Shown: positions 18,051 through 26,856 of the stretch, one piece after another
How the letters are laid out: each line of letters opens with the position of its first letter
Position numbering within the stretch: position 1 is the first letter of the stretch
From: JBMNGW01 sp050950025
Lineage (GTDB): Bacteria > Spirochaetota > Spirochaetia > Sphaerochaetales > Sphaerochaetaceae
Length of the DNA stretch: 64,000 nt
Reading direction: 5' to 3'
NCBI GenBank assembly: GCA_050950025.1
Contig: JBMNGW010000004.1
Coordinates: forward strand, 123,041-187,040
Notes under the pieces: generated by a model
The model's input: the letters and a program-made list of their open reading frames with translations, nothing else
The model's database searches: none
What the model was told of the DNA's origin: nothing
Position numbers and translations under genes: made by a program

Positions 18051-19857
18051 GTTTTCTCCCTTTTTTGGCTAACGTAATGAGTAAAATAGCAATATCGCTG
18101 GGACGAATACCGCTGATCCGTTTGGCCTGTCCCACCGAAGAGGGGCGAATAGAGAGAAGCAATTGTTTGCTTTCGCTACTTAATCCCTCTATGCCCATAT
18201 AATCAAAGTCCTTGGGAATGCCCATTTTCTCCATTTTATCAAATCGTTCAATTTGACGCTCTTGGCGCTTCACATAGCCCTCATATTTAATTTCAATGGA
18301 AACTTCACTGCGAATATGGGGTTCAAATGAGGCCAAAGAGGGGATACTGGCATCAAGCTCTTCTATTGTTAGATGAGGATTGCGTAAAGCTTCCAAAGCA
18401 TTTTTGCCCTCATAGCTGTTTTTCTTAAGCAGCTCTTTAAGCTCCTCTATCCGTTCAATTTTCTTTTGCAGACGCTCAAGTGCTTCAGAGCTTTGCAAAC
18501 CAAGTTCAAAAGCCAAAGGGCTTAGCCGTCTGTCGGCAGTGTCATGGCGCATCGACAATCGGTACTCGGCGCGGCTGGAGAACATCCGATAAGGTTCTTT
18601 GGTCCCTTTAGTAACCAAATCATCTACTAACACCCCAATATAGGCTTCGCTACGACTGAGTCTTAAAGGAGGGCTTTTGCTTAAGTGCAAAGCGGCGTTG
18701 ATACCTGCTAGCAACCCTTGGCTGGCAGCCTCTTCATAGCCGCTGGTACCGTTGGTTTGTCCCGCTACAAAAAGCCCTTTAAAGCGCTTGGTCTCAAGAG
18801 TGCTCAACAGCTGAGTCGGATCAAGATAATCGTATTCCACCGCATACCCGGGGCGCATGATATGAGCTTTTTCCAACCCCTTGATTGAACGAATCATCTC
18901 TACTTGTATCTCTTCTGGCAGCGATGTGCTGATACCGTTCAAATACATCTCTTTGGTCCCCATCCCCTCCGGTTCAATAAAAACCTGATGGCGCTTACGA
19001 TCGGGGAAGCGGAACACTTTATCTTCAATGGAGGGGCAATAACGGGGCCCTTTGCTGGCAAGCTTGCCCCCATATGAGGCGCTGCGGCTTAGGTTTTCGG
19101 CAATGATATGGTGGGTTTTCTCATTGGTCCAGCTGATGTAGCAGCTTAACGCCGGCCGCTTTACACTCACATGATCAAAAGAGAACGGGAGCATGGGCTC
19201 TTCTGATTGTTGCTCTTCCAGCTGTTGTAAATCCAAAGAGTCTTTATGGACTCTGGGGGAGGTATCGGTTTTCATTCGTCCCAATACAAACCCTTTGGCA
19301 CGCAACGCTGATCCTAAGCCAATGGCAGCAGCCTCTCCCAATCTTCCACTAGGATGTTCCCACTGCCCAATCATAATCTTTGCTTCCATAAATGTTCCGG
19401 TAGTCAGCACCACAACTTGTGCACTTATTTGGTGTCCTCGTTGAGTAACTACCCCGACAATTTCATCCTCTTGTTTGTTGACTAATAGATCAATTACAGT
19501 GTCTTGGAACAAAGCGAGGTTTTGCTGCCCTTCTAAGCACTCTTTAGCCAACCGTTGATAGGTGAATTTATCGGCTTGGGCCCTAGGGCTTTGCACAGCA
19601 GGACCTCTTCGGCGGTTAAGCAGACGAAACTGAATCATCGATACGTCGATCAGTTTGCCCATCTGCCCGCCAAGAGCATCAATTTCCCGAACAAGATTCC
19701 CTTTAGCCAACCCCCCGATTGCCGGATTGCACGGCAGGTGTCCTATGGCATCAATATTCTGGGTGATAACAAGAGTCTTGTAGCCTAAACGGGACAAAGC
19801 CAAGGAGGCTTCTATACCGGCATGTCCGGCCCCTATAACGATTGCATCGTAATCCAT
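18040..19857 (-). CDS. mnmG: tRNA uridine 5-carboxymethylaminomethyl modification enzyme, FAD subunit
   Basis: A 605-residue FAD protein that works with MnmE on wobble uridine 34 of certain tRNAs. The FAD dinucleotide motif GAGHAG is at residues 8-13, followed by CNPAIGGLAKG, RRGPAVQSPRAQAD, the second FAD motif GLFVAGQTNGTSGYEEAASQG, and the C-terminal helical MnmE-binding region ending in the family segment ISGIRPSDIAILLI. It sits one base after mnmE, its partner. Confidence 0.96.
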   Translation of the reverse strand: MDYDAIVIGAGHAGIEASLALSRLGYKTLVITQNIDAIGHLPCNPAIGGLAKGNLVREIDALGGQMGKLIDVSMIQFRLLNRRRGPAVQSPRAQADKFTYQRLAKECLEGQQNLALFQDTVIDLLVNKQEDEIVGVVTQRGHQISAQVVVLTTGTFMEAKIMIGQWEHPSGRLGEAAAIGLGSALRAKGFVLGRMKTDTSPRVHKDSLDLQQLEEQQSEEPMLPFSFDHVSVKRPALSCYISWTNEKTHHIIAENLSRSASYGGKLASKGPRYCPSIEDKVFRFPDRKRHQVFIEPEGMGTKEMYLNGISTSLPEEIQVEMIRSIKGLEKAHIMRPGYAVEYDYLDPTQLLSTLETKRFKGLFVAGQTNGTSGYEEAASQGLLAGINAALHLSKSPPLRLSRSEAYIGVLVDDLVTKGTKEPYRMFSSRAEYRLSMRHDTADRRLSPLAFELGLQSSEALERLQKKIERIEELKELLKKNSYEGKNALEALRNPHLTIEELDASIPSLASFEPHIRSEVSIEIKYEGYVKRQERQIERFDKMEKMGIPKDFDYMGIEGLSSESKQLLLSIRPSSVGQAKRISGIRPSDIAILLITLAKKGRKHEQ

Positions 19858-19858
19858 C

Positions 19859-21226
19859 TTATTTTCCTACGCAAAACTGGCTGAATATGTGCTGCAAAAT
19901 GTCGGCAGAGCTCACCTCTCCAGTCAGCGAGCCAAGAGCGTCCAACGCTTCGGCTAACTCAACAGCCACCACATCCAGCGGCAGCTCCAAATGGGCCTGT
20001 TTTAGCACTTCTGTCAAAGCCTGATGAGCTCTTAATAGCTCATCATGCTGTCTTTTTGATTCAATGACAACGGCACTGCCAGCGGGCTTGGGCAGTCCGC
20101 CTCTGATTCTTCTGATTAATTCTTTGTGCAGTTGTTCAAAGCCTTCGGCTGTTTTGGCACTCAGAGGATAAAAGCCGTTTAGCGGTTGTTCAAAGGCTAC
20201 ATCGCTTTTGTTCCAAACAGGAATACAGCGTTCATCAGCAAGCAATTGTGCATACTGAGCCGAATAGTCGGTTATTTGTTGCGAACCGTCAAAGATTAAG
20301 ATAATCACATCGGCTTTTTCTATGAGCTGGTGGCTCCGTTTAATGCCTTCCAACTCAATGGCATCCTCAGATAAGCGTAAGCCTGCCGTATCGTATAAGG
20401 TGATGGGAATACCATCTAAATTAGCCGTCGCTTCAATAAAATCGCGAGTTGTCCCGTGAATCTCCGAAACAATAGAGCGCTCATGGCCTACCAACAGATT
20501 AAACAATGTCGATTTACCGGCATTCGTCGGTCCGGCAATAACGATATGTGCTCCCATCTGATACAACCTTCCCAAGCTGTAGGTATCCAACAGGGCTTCA
20601 GTTAATTTTTGGGCTTTTACAACTGCTTTAAAAGGGAACTGCGACTGTGCTTCTGCCTCATCTTCAGCATAGTCCAACTGCAGCTCAACAGTGGCTACAG
20701 CTTCGATGAGTAGTGCTTTTATGGCCTCTATGCGGTCAAATAAGCCCCCCTCCAAACGGCGCAAAGCTAAAGCGTGAGCACTGTGTGATCCACTGGTAAG
20801 AATTTCTTGAACCGCTTCGGCTTGGGTAAGATCGATTTTGCCGTTCATAAAGGCTCTGAAAGTAAATTCTCCAGGTTCTGCAGCTCTCATTCCGCTATTT
20901 TTCAACACTGCAAATATTGCCTCTATGGCCACAAATGTACCATGACAACTTATTTCGGCACTCTCTTCTCCCGTATAGCCCCTTCCGTTGGTAAACAGGG
21001 CCACCAGAACTTCATCAACAGGTTCCGATGTGTGTGGATCAATAATGTTTCCATGCACCAGAGTATGACTGCGAGCTTGCAAAAGGGCTTTGGGACGCGA
21101 AAAAAGGGGTGCCAACTGGGCAATACATCCCAATCCCGAAATACGGATGACAGCTATGGGACTATCTGTCCAGCCGGTGGCCAAAGCGTAAATGATATCT
21201 TGAGTATCGTAGTGATGAGAACTCAT
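19859..21226 (-). CDS. mnmE: tRNA modification GTPase
   Basis: A GTPase of about 455 residues, partner of MnmG in wobble uridine modification. The N-terminal tetrahydrofolate-binding domain has DTQDIIYALAT and PGEFTFRAFMNGKIDLTQAEAV. The G domain has G1 GPTNAGKS, G2 region GTTRDFIEA, G3 DTAGLR and G4 NKSD. The protein ends FCVGK with the conserved cysteine. The start at 21226 (MSSHHYDTQD) matches the family; the ATG 24 bases upstream lacks support. It is the first gene of the long minus-strand run and is divergent from epmA. Confidence 0.95.
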   Translation of the reverse strand: MSSHHYDTQDIIYALATGWTDSPIAVIRISGLGCIAQLAPLFSRPKALLQARSHTLVHGNIIDPHTSEPVDEVLVALFTNGRGYTGEESAEISCHGTFVAIEAIFAVLKNSGMRAAEPGEFTFRAFMNGKIDLTQAEAVQEILTSGSHSAHALALRRLEGGLFDRIEAIKALLIEAVATVELQLDYAEDEAEAQSQFPFKAVVKAQKLTEALLDTYSLGRLYQMGAHIVIAGPTNAGKSTLFNLLVGHERSIVSEIHGTTRDFIEATANLDGIPITLYDTAGLRLSEDAIELEGIKRSHQLIEKADVIILIFDGSQQITDYSAQYAQLLADERCIPVWNKSDVAFEQPLNGFYPLSAKTAEGFEQLHKELIRRIRGGLPKPAGSAVVIESKRQHDELLRAHQALTEVLKQAHLELPLDVVAVELAEALDALGSLTGEVSSADILQHIFSQFCVGK

Positions 21227-21309
21227 AGAAGCAAGTATACGCAATGCCAAAGGGGCGTGTCCATATCGCTTCCTTTACACACTGATGATGCATTGAGTAT
21301 AGTCGGTTT

Positions 21310-22303
21310 ATGAATCTTTCTGCCATCTTACAACGCAGTGCACTAAACAGCTCAATACGGAGTTTCTTCAATGCCAAAGGGTATCTTGAAGTCTCTACCC
21401 CTATTTTAGCCACCCACTTAATACCAGAGCCGACTATTGCCCATTTTGCTACCCGCTACATCGGTGAGTTTACCGGACAAAGAGAAGTATACCTCGTCCC
21501 CTCTCCTGAAGTTCACATGAAGCAGATCATTGCTGAAACTCATAAAAGTATCTATCAAATCTCTCCCTGCTTTCGCAACAATGAACAAATTGGTTCACAC
21601 CACAATCCCGAATTCACGATGCTTGAGTACTACAGCGTTAATGCAAATGAGATCGATTCCATTGCTCTTACTGAAGAGTTGCTCTCCTTTATTGCCCCTA
21701 AACACACAGCAGAACATCTGCTACCCCCCTTTAAGGTCCAAACAATGGCTCAAGCGTGTTGGCAACATGCAGGCTTTGATTTGGACAAAACACAGTCTCT
21801 TGCTGCCTTACGCCAAAAAGCGGGCGAACTTGATTTGTATGTGCCTGATGAACCAGAGAGTTGGGAAGAGACATTTAACCGTATCTTTGTCCACTGTGTC
21901 GAGCCCAATTTGGCCCAAGACAAACCGTTGGTGCTTACTGAGTATCCTGAACAAATTGCTTGCTTAGCCAAAAAAAATACCCAACAAGCCGTACCGCCGA
22001 CGCTGGGAGTTGTACATGGGGCAAGTAGAAATTGCCAACTGTTATGACGAAGAGACTGAAAAAGAACAGGTGGAACAATTTTATCGGCAACAGTATGCAC
22101 GTTTGATCAGTCAAAGAGCTTTTAGTGACGAGGTTATCCCCGATATTGACTCCAGTTTTGTACAATTATTTGACGGTCGCTTCCCCCAATGCTCCGGAGT
22201 TGCTTTGGGTATTGATCGGCTTTTGATGCTCTTTGGCGGGTACAAGCGCATCGGGGATTTGATTTTGTTCAATCTTTCTGATACGATGAGCGGCGGCCAT
22301 TAA
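21310..22303 (+). pseudogene. epmA: EF-P lysine ligase EpmA (LysRS paralogue), frame broken
   Basis: A truncated class II lysyl-tRNA synthetase without the anticodon-binding domain, about 330 residues when repaired, matching EpmA/GenX. Motif 2 is YQISPCFRNNEQIGSHHNPEFTMLEYY (in parts); motif 3 is GVALGIDRLLMLFGG. The frame breaks between 21970 and 22005. Reading CLAKK, then YPTSRTAD, then RWELYMGQVEIANCYDEE restores the family pattern and needs one base missing in the A8 run (21970-21977) and one near 22000; a single extra base is the simpler alternative. The gene sits 32 bases before efp, and epmB lies just beyond, so it should attach beta-lysine to EF-P. Confidence 0.85.
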
Positions 22304-22335
22304 GGCCTATTCGGCAATACATTAGAGGTGTCAGT

Positions 22336-22899
22336 ATGATTAAAGCAGGCCAAATTGAGAAAGGAACTGCACTGTTGATAAAGGGCCAGCCCTTCGTCGT
22401 TGTAGAAAGAGAATTCATCAATCCGGGAAAAGGATCGGCTTTTGTGCGCGTGAAACTTAAAAGCCCATCAACAGGTCAAGTGTTAAGGGAAACATTTAAA
22501 TCTCAGGACAACGTGGAAGACATCACTGTCGAAGATCGCGATTGTCAGTATCTGTACAACGACTCAGAGACATTCCACTTTATGATGAATGACACATTTG
22601 AACAACTTGAAGTGCCTCTTGCTTCGTTTGATGATTACCAATACATCATGAAAGAGGGAGAAACGTATCGGGTCACATTTTGGGAAAACCAGGTACTCGA
22701 TATTCAAGTTCCCACTAAAGTTATTTTTGAAGTGGCACATGCTGAAGAGGCTATCAAAGGTGATACGGTTACCGGAGCGACTAAAAACGTCACTACCGAA
22801 ACAGGACTTGTCGTACGGGTCCCTATTTTCATTAAACAAGGGGAGAAAATCCTTGTTAACACCGAAACAAAAGAGTACATCGAGCGGGTCAACCGCTAA
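22336..22899 (+). CDS. efp: Elongation factor P
   Basis: A 187-residue EF-P that relieves ribosome stalling at proline runs. It has the three-domain length and the modification loop NPGKGSAF with target Lys32, the loop type used for beta-lysylation. The C-terminal domain has VTGATKNVTTETGLVVRVPIFIKQGEKI, matching the signature. It has a good site (AGAGGTG) before the ATG and is followed by a strong terminator. Both modification enzymes flank it. Confidence 0.96.
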   Translation: MIKAGQIEKGTALLIKGQPFVVVEREFINPGKGSAFVRVKLKSPSTGQVLRETFKSQDNVEDITVEDRDCQYLYNDSETFHFMMNDTFEQLEVPLASFDDYQYIMKEGETYRVTFWENQVLDIQVPTKVIFEVAHAEEAIKGDTVTGATKNVTTETGLVVRVPIFIKQGEKILVNTETKEYIERVNR

Positions 22900-22905
22900 A
22901 AGCAA

Positions 22906-22929
22906 AGCGGAGCTTGGCTCCGCTTTTTT
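22906..22929. terminator. Rho-independent terminator after efp
   Basis: A perfect 8-bp stem AGCGGAGC (22906-22913) / GCTCCGCT (22917-22924) with a TTG loop, followed by T at 22924-22929. It ends efp transcription 7 bases after its stop and overlaps the end of convergent epmB. Confidence 0.92.
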
Positions 22930-23968
22930 ATTGGGGGTCGGCGTAAATTCTTTTTTGCCCTTCAAGGGTCTTAAAGACCCACTGCCCGTCCTCATTTTGT
23001 CCTTTAACATATGATGAGCTTAAAGGGACTTTGCCTCCTCCAAATGGAAGATCAACGGCGTACTGGGGCATTGCCAAGCCACTTAGCCGCCTTCTAAGCT
23101 CCTTTTCCAAGGCAAAGCCGGTTGCAAGGGGTACCCGCAGGTGGCTTGTGCCTCCCACCAAATCACCTTGAAACAGATAATAGGGCTTGATCCGGTGGGC
23201 AACTAGGCCGTTCATCAACGCTTCTAAGGTATCGGGGTTATCATTTACCCCTTTTAGAAGCACTGTTTGGTTAAGAAGAGGAAACCCTGCATCAACAAAC
23301 ATATTAGTAGCTTGCATACTTGCTTCGGTTAGCTCTCGGGGATGGTTAAACTGGGTCATAACATACATAGCAGTGGTAGTATGTTTTTTAAGCATCTGTA
23401 TCAACTCAGCTGTAACACGCTCAGGATAAACAGCCGGCATGCGAGTGCATAGCCGAAGTACCAATTCGCTGCGCTGAGCTCTAATAGTCCCAATTAACGT
23501 ATCCAAATAGCTATCTGAAAGCATCAGCGGATCGCCTCCGGTCAAAAGCATTTCAATGACCTGCGGATGCTCTTTTACATACGATGCAACCTGTTCTATC
23601 TCCTCTTTTGTGGCTTTGCTGTGTTCGGTGGCCGTAAAGCGGCGGCGAAAGCAGTGGCGGCAGTAGGTGGCACACACATCGGTTACCAAAAAGGCGACCC
23701 GGTTGGCATAGCGGTGAATAAGACGGGGGTACACTTCATGATTTTCTTCTGCCAGCGGATCTGTTTGGTCAAAATCCTGGATGTGCTGCTCATCAATAGA
23801 GGGGATGACTTGGATTCTCAAAGGATCAAGGGGATCATGAGGATCAATGAGACTCAGGTAGTAAGGACTTACTGCAAACGGAAGAAAAGACCCTTTTTTT
23901 TCAAACCATGCGAGCTCTTTCTCTGTGAGATTTAGGTGTTGCTGTAGTTCTTTTAAGCTGGTAATCAT
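22928..23968 (-). CDS. epmB: EF-P beta-lysylation protein EpmB (lysine 2,3-aminomutase family)
   Basis: A 346-residue radical-SAM, PLP-dependent aminomutase. The iron-sulfur motif is CATYCRHCF (CX3CX2C), followed by LTGGDPLML, and the PLP lysine lies in LPFGGGKVPL. Its length is that of EpmB (about 340) rather than fermentative lysine 2,3-aminomutase (about 415). It converts (S)-alpha-lysine to (R)-beta-lysine, which EpmA attaches to EF-P. It is convergent with efp. The context with epmA and efp makes this assignment firm. Confidence 0.92.
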   Translation of the reverse strand: MITSLKELQQHLNLTEKELAWFEKKGSFLPFAVSPYYLSLIDPHDPLDPLRIQVIPSIDEQHIQDFDQTDPLAEENHEVYPRLIHRYANRVAFLVTDVCATYCRHCFRRRFTATEHSKATKEEIEQVASYVKEHPQVIEMLLTGGDPLMLSDSYLDTLIGTIRAQRSELVLRLCTRMPAVYPERVTAELIQMLKKHTTTAMYVMTQFNHPRELTEASMQATNMFVDAGFPLLNQTVLLKGVNDNPDTLEALMNGLVAHRIKPYYLFQGDLVGGTSHLRVPLATGFALEKELRRRLSGLAMPQYAVDLPFGGGKVPLSSSYVKGQNEDGQWVFKTLEGQKRIYADPQ

Positions 23969-24075
23969 CGCTAGTGGTTTACCACGTATTGAGGCAGTGG
24001 TCTAGGGAGCAAGGAGAATTCTTTTGCTTCCAAAGAAGATAGCTGGTACACTTTTGGCCAACAAGCGAGGTGCAT

Positions 24076-25383
24076 ATGAGCAAGGAAAAAGAGCGTAAAA
24101 GCATGAAAGGGTACTACCTTACCACATTTTTAATCGGTTTGGGCTTTTTTACTATGGGGTTAATGGATCCCCTTTACGATACCTATATTCCCATCTTCTT
24201 AGGCCGTTATATTAGTAGCAATGCCTTAATTGGTTCCATCATGACACTGGACAATATTTTTGCCATTTTCTTAATCCCTATTTTCAGTGCCATCAGCGAT
24301 AGAACCAGAACTCCAATAGGGAGACGGATGCCGTTTATTATTACATTGCTGCCCTTAAGTGCCGTCTGTTTTGGGCTGATTCCTTTTGCAGCTCTCTCCT
24401 CTTTGGCCCTTCTGATTATTTTAATCTTTGCTTTGAACCTCTTTAAGCAGGGGGTCAGGGGTCCTGTGGTAGCTTTGATGCCCGACATGGTTCCTCCCGA
24501 TATCCGCTCTGAAGCCAATGGAGTTATTAACACCATGGGAGGAGTTGCCACCATTGTTGGCACTATCGGCTTAGCTCAGCTGATGAACATAAAGATTCAT
24601 CTTCCCTCATACGGACCAACTGATAATATCTTAGCTTTCCCCTTATCGGGAATATTAGTCATTATTGCCGTTTTGCTTCTTTTCTTTTTCATTAAGGAGA
24701 AAAAAAGCGATTATGCAGAAGAGGAGAAAGAGGAAAAAGCTCCCATTTTCGCCTCTTTGAAAGCAGTTTTTGCTCAAGAAGACAAAAGTGCTTTCTTTGT
24801 TCTGCTTTCCCTTCTTTTTTGGTTTATTGGCTACCAAGGAGTATTGCCGTTCATCGGTAAATATTCGGTTGAAATACTTCACACCTCTAGCGGCAGTGCC
24901 GCATTGGCAGCCGGTATGGTAGGCATTGCCTACGCTATCTTTGCCATTCCCAGCGGCATTATCGCCCACAAAAAAGGGAGAAAGAAGACTATCAGAACCT
25001 CATTGATCGCCTTAATTTGTGTGCTGCTACTGGTGTTCGTTCACAGCTTCACCTTAGCTAAAGCTGATGTAAGCCAAACTCTTCGCATGGCAACCTTTTG
25101 GGCCTTGATGTTCTTATTCGGTATGTTTTGGGTGAGCATCATCACTAACTCATTTCCCATGCTCTGGCAAATGGCCGATTACTCCAATATGGGTATTTAC
25201 ACCGGGCTTTACTACTTTTTCTCCCAGCTAGCTTCCATTATAGCTCCGCCGATTACCGGAGCTTTAATAGACCTGCTAGGCTATGGGGCACTCTTTGTCT
25301 TTGCCGCTTTGTGTATGGCGGCAGCTTTCCTGTTAATGAGCAAAGTAACCAAAGGGGAACCAGTAGATTTAACAGAAGCTTAA
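24076..25383 (+). CDS. MFS/GPH-type transporter (SLC45-like)
   Basis: A 435-residue carrier with twelve hydrophobic helices. The loop between helices 2 and 3 reads SDRTRTPIGRRMPF, the mark of the glycoside-pentoside-hexuronide and SLC45-like sugar carriers, and the middle loop is charged (AEEEKEEKAP). The start at 24076 is set by GAGG 5 bases upstream; a GTG two codons earlier is possible. It is divergent from epmB and convergent with the next gene. A sugar or disaccharide substrate with a cation is likely, but the specific one is unknown. Confidence 0.85.
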   Translation: MSKEKERKSMKGYYLTTFLIGLGFFTMGLMDPLYDTYIPIFLGRYISSNALIGSIMTLDNIFAIFLIPIFSAISDRTRTPIGRRMPFIITLLPLSAVCFGLIPFAALSSLALLIILIFALNLFKQGVRGPVVALMPDMVPPDIRSEANGVINTMGGVATIVGTIGLAQLMNIKIHLPSYGPTDNILAFPLSGILVIIAVLLLFFFIKEKKSDYAEEEKEEKAPIFASLKAVFAQEDKSAFFVLLSLLFWFIGYQGVLPFIGKYSVEILHTSSGSAALAAGMVGIAYAIFAIPSGIIAHKKGRKKTIRTSLIALICVLLLVFVHSFTLAKADVSQTLRMATFWALMFLFGMFWVSIITNSFPMLWQMADYSNMGIYTGLYYFFSQLASIIAPPITGALIDLLGYGALFVFAALCMAAAFLLMSKVTKGEPVDLTEA

Positions 25384-25387
25384 AAAG

Positions 25388-26236
25388 CTATTCGTCCCAC
25401 TGCAATTTATCAAAGAGCTCATCCACAGCCTTCTGACGCAAGCGGAAGGCTGTTTCATTAAAGCTAAACGGATCGAGATACTGCACCTCGCCCTCTTGTA
25501 TAAGTGGTTTGTCCCACAAAAGAGGGACCGAAGCCGGTTTTTCAAAAGGAAGTATACTCGTTAGCTCAGGAACAACAATTTGAGGCTCACTGGGGCGTTT
25601 CAAAGGTCGCTCATATTTCTCCGGTTCAATAACTCGCACTCGAATTAAAGCAGGCTCAACAGGAAGTGGCTCTGCTTCAGTAATCGGCTCTTGTTCAACC
25701 TCAGCAAGGGGAACGTGTTCAGTGCTGACACTAAGAGAAGGAGCAGAAGGAAGTTTTGGCTTTTCTTTTTCAACAACCTGTGGCAGTTCAACTTCAACAG
25801 GTTCTAAAATAGCTAATGGTTCTTCTTCGGCAGGCTCTTGCTCTGTTTCTACCACGGCTATCGGTTCTGGTTCTTGCACTGCTTCTGCAATAATCGGTTT
25901 TGGCTCTTCAAGCTCTTTTATTGGTTCTGTAACAACCGGCTTTGGCTCTTCAAGCTCGTTTATTGGTTCTGCAACAACCGGCTTTGGTTCTTCAGGCTCT
26001 TTTATTACTTCTGCAACAACCGGTTTTGGCTCTTGTACTACTTCAACCACAACAGCTGGTTTTGGCACCTCAGCTGTTACAGGCTCTTGTACTGCAGCCA
26101 CAGGGTGAAGTGCCGGTTCAACAGCTTTTGGTAAAGCAATGCTGCCTGTAAGTTCTAAATAGATGACACCTGCTACCAGGAAAATGCTCAGTGAGATGAC
26201 AAATCCCACTGCAACAAACAAACCATTTTTTCTCAT
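25388..26236 (-). CDS. Single-pass membrane protein with Pro/Glu repeat region
   Basis: A 282-residue protein. One N-terminal membrane helix (about residues 9-32) is followed by a long Glu/Pro/Val-rich stretch, and a more ordered C-terminal segment (DPFSNETAFRLRQKAVDELFDKLQWDE-like, split here by its own composition). Four near-copies of a 14-residue unit (EEPKPVVAEPINEL) lie mid-protein. The architecture resembles TonB/TolA-type periplasm-spanning linkers, but no TonB C-terminal domain is seen. It follows coaE by 11 bases and may share its transcript. Function unknown. Confidence 0.7.
   Translation of the reverse strand: MRKNGLFVAVGFVISLSIFLVAGVIYLELTGSIALPKAVEPALHPVAAVQEPVTAEVPKPAVVVEVVQEPKPVVAEVIKEPEEPKPVVAEPINELEEPKPVVTEPIKELEEPKPIIAEAVQEPEPIAVVETEQEPAEEEPLAILEPVEVELPQVVEKEKPKLPSAPSLSVSTEHVPLAEVEQEPITEAEPLPVEPALIRVRVIEPEKYERPLKRPSEPQIVVPELTSILPFEKPASVPLLWDKPLIQEGEVQYLDPFSFNETAFRLRQKAVDELFDKLQWDE
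25900..26035 (-). repeat. 42-bp tandem repeat inside the Pro/Glu-rich gene
   Basis: About three to four imperfect 42-base units encode E-E-P-K-P-V-V-A-E-P-I-x-E-L. Units differ by a few bases, mostly conservative. They keep the frame, so copy-number change would lengthen or shorten the linker without breaking it. Confidence 0.8.
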
Positions 26237-26247
26237 AGCCCACGTTC

Positions 26248-26856
26248 CTATATGCTCATACTAGCCCAAAACTCATCCACTTGTCGATAAATATATCGTT
26301 TGGGTCCCCAATTGGCGACAATGTGGACTGATTGAGCCCCTCCTAAGGTCCTAGCTTTGATGTCTTTTTGTGCTTTTTCTATTTGTACAAAAGACCTAAG
26401 AGTTGCTTTATCTCGTTTTATCGCACGAATAAGACGGACAATGCAAGGGCTGTTGACAAAACAAATCTCATTACACAGAGCGTCCAATCCCATTCGCTGT
26501 AGCAGTGCGGCATTGAGGACCACACTCTTTTGGCCCTCCAAGCGTGCCTTTTCCAACAATTCTACCACCATATTCACCATCAGCGGATGAACAATTTTTT
26601 CCAGCTCACGCAGCTGTTGGGGCTGAGAAAATACGATTTTACCCAATGCTTTGCGATTGACAGAAGAATCTTCATGCAGAACCGTTGGCCCAAACACCTT
26701 GGCTATTTGCGCAGTTGATTGAGCCAAAGCCGCATGTCCAAGTGCATCAACATCAATGATAACGGCCCCTTTGTTTTCAAGTATCTGGGCAATGAGATTC
26801 TTGCCTGCACAACAGCGTCCTGTTACACCTATGATATTCAATGCATCTGTCCCCAT
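26248..26856 (-). CDS. coaE: Dephospho-CoA kinase with atypical P-loop
   Basis: A 202-residue P-loop kinase for the last step of coenzyme A synthesis. The fold markers are GVTGRCCAGKN (10-20), VIIDVDALGHAAL and FSQPQQLRELEKIVHPLM, all diagnostic of CoaE. The P-loop ends GKN rather than GKS/GKT, an oddity that I believe also occurs in other spirochaete CoaE proteins. The ATG lies 19 bases inside the polA end, and the product order polA-coaE is common. A TTG five codons later is an alternative start. Confidence 0.88.
   Translation of the reverse strand: MGTDALNIIGVTGRCCAGKNLIAQILENKGAVIIDVDALGHAALAQSTAQIAKVFGPTVLHEDSSVNRKALGKIVFSQPQQLRELEKIVHPLMVNMVVELLEKARLEGQKSVVLNAALLQRMGLDALCNEICFVNSPCIVRLIRAIKRDKATLRSFVQIEKAQKDIKARTLGGAQSVHIVANWGPKRYIYRQVDEFWASMSI

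Noticed and set aside
17394..21226. Replication origin near mnmE-mnmG-rsmG
   Set aside because: No dnaA, dnaN, parAB or DnaA-box cluster is seen in or beside these genes.
25722..26134. Long plus-strand frames rich in Gly/Ser/Phe
   Set aside because: They are the antisense shadow of the Pro/Glu repeat; the low complexity comes from the repeat itself.
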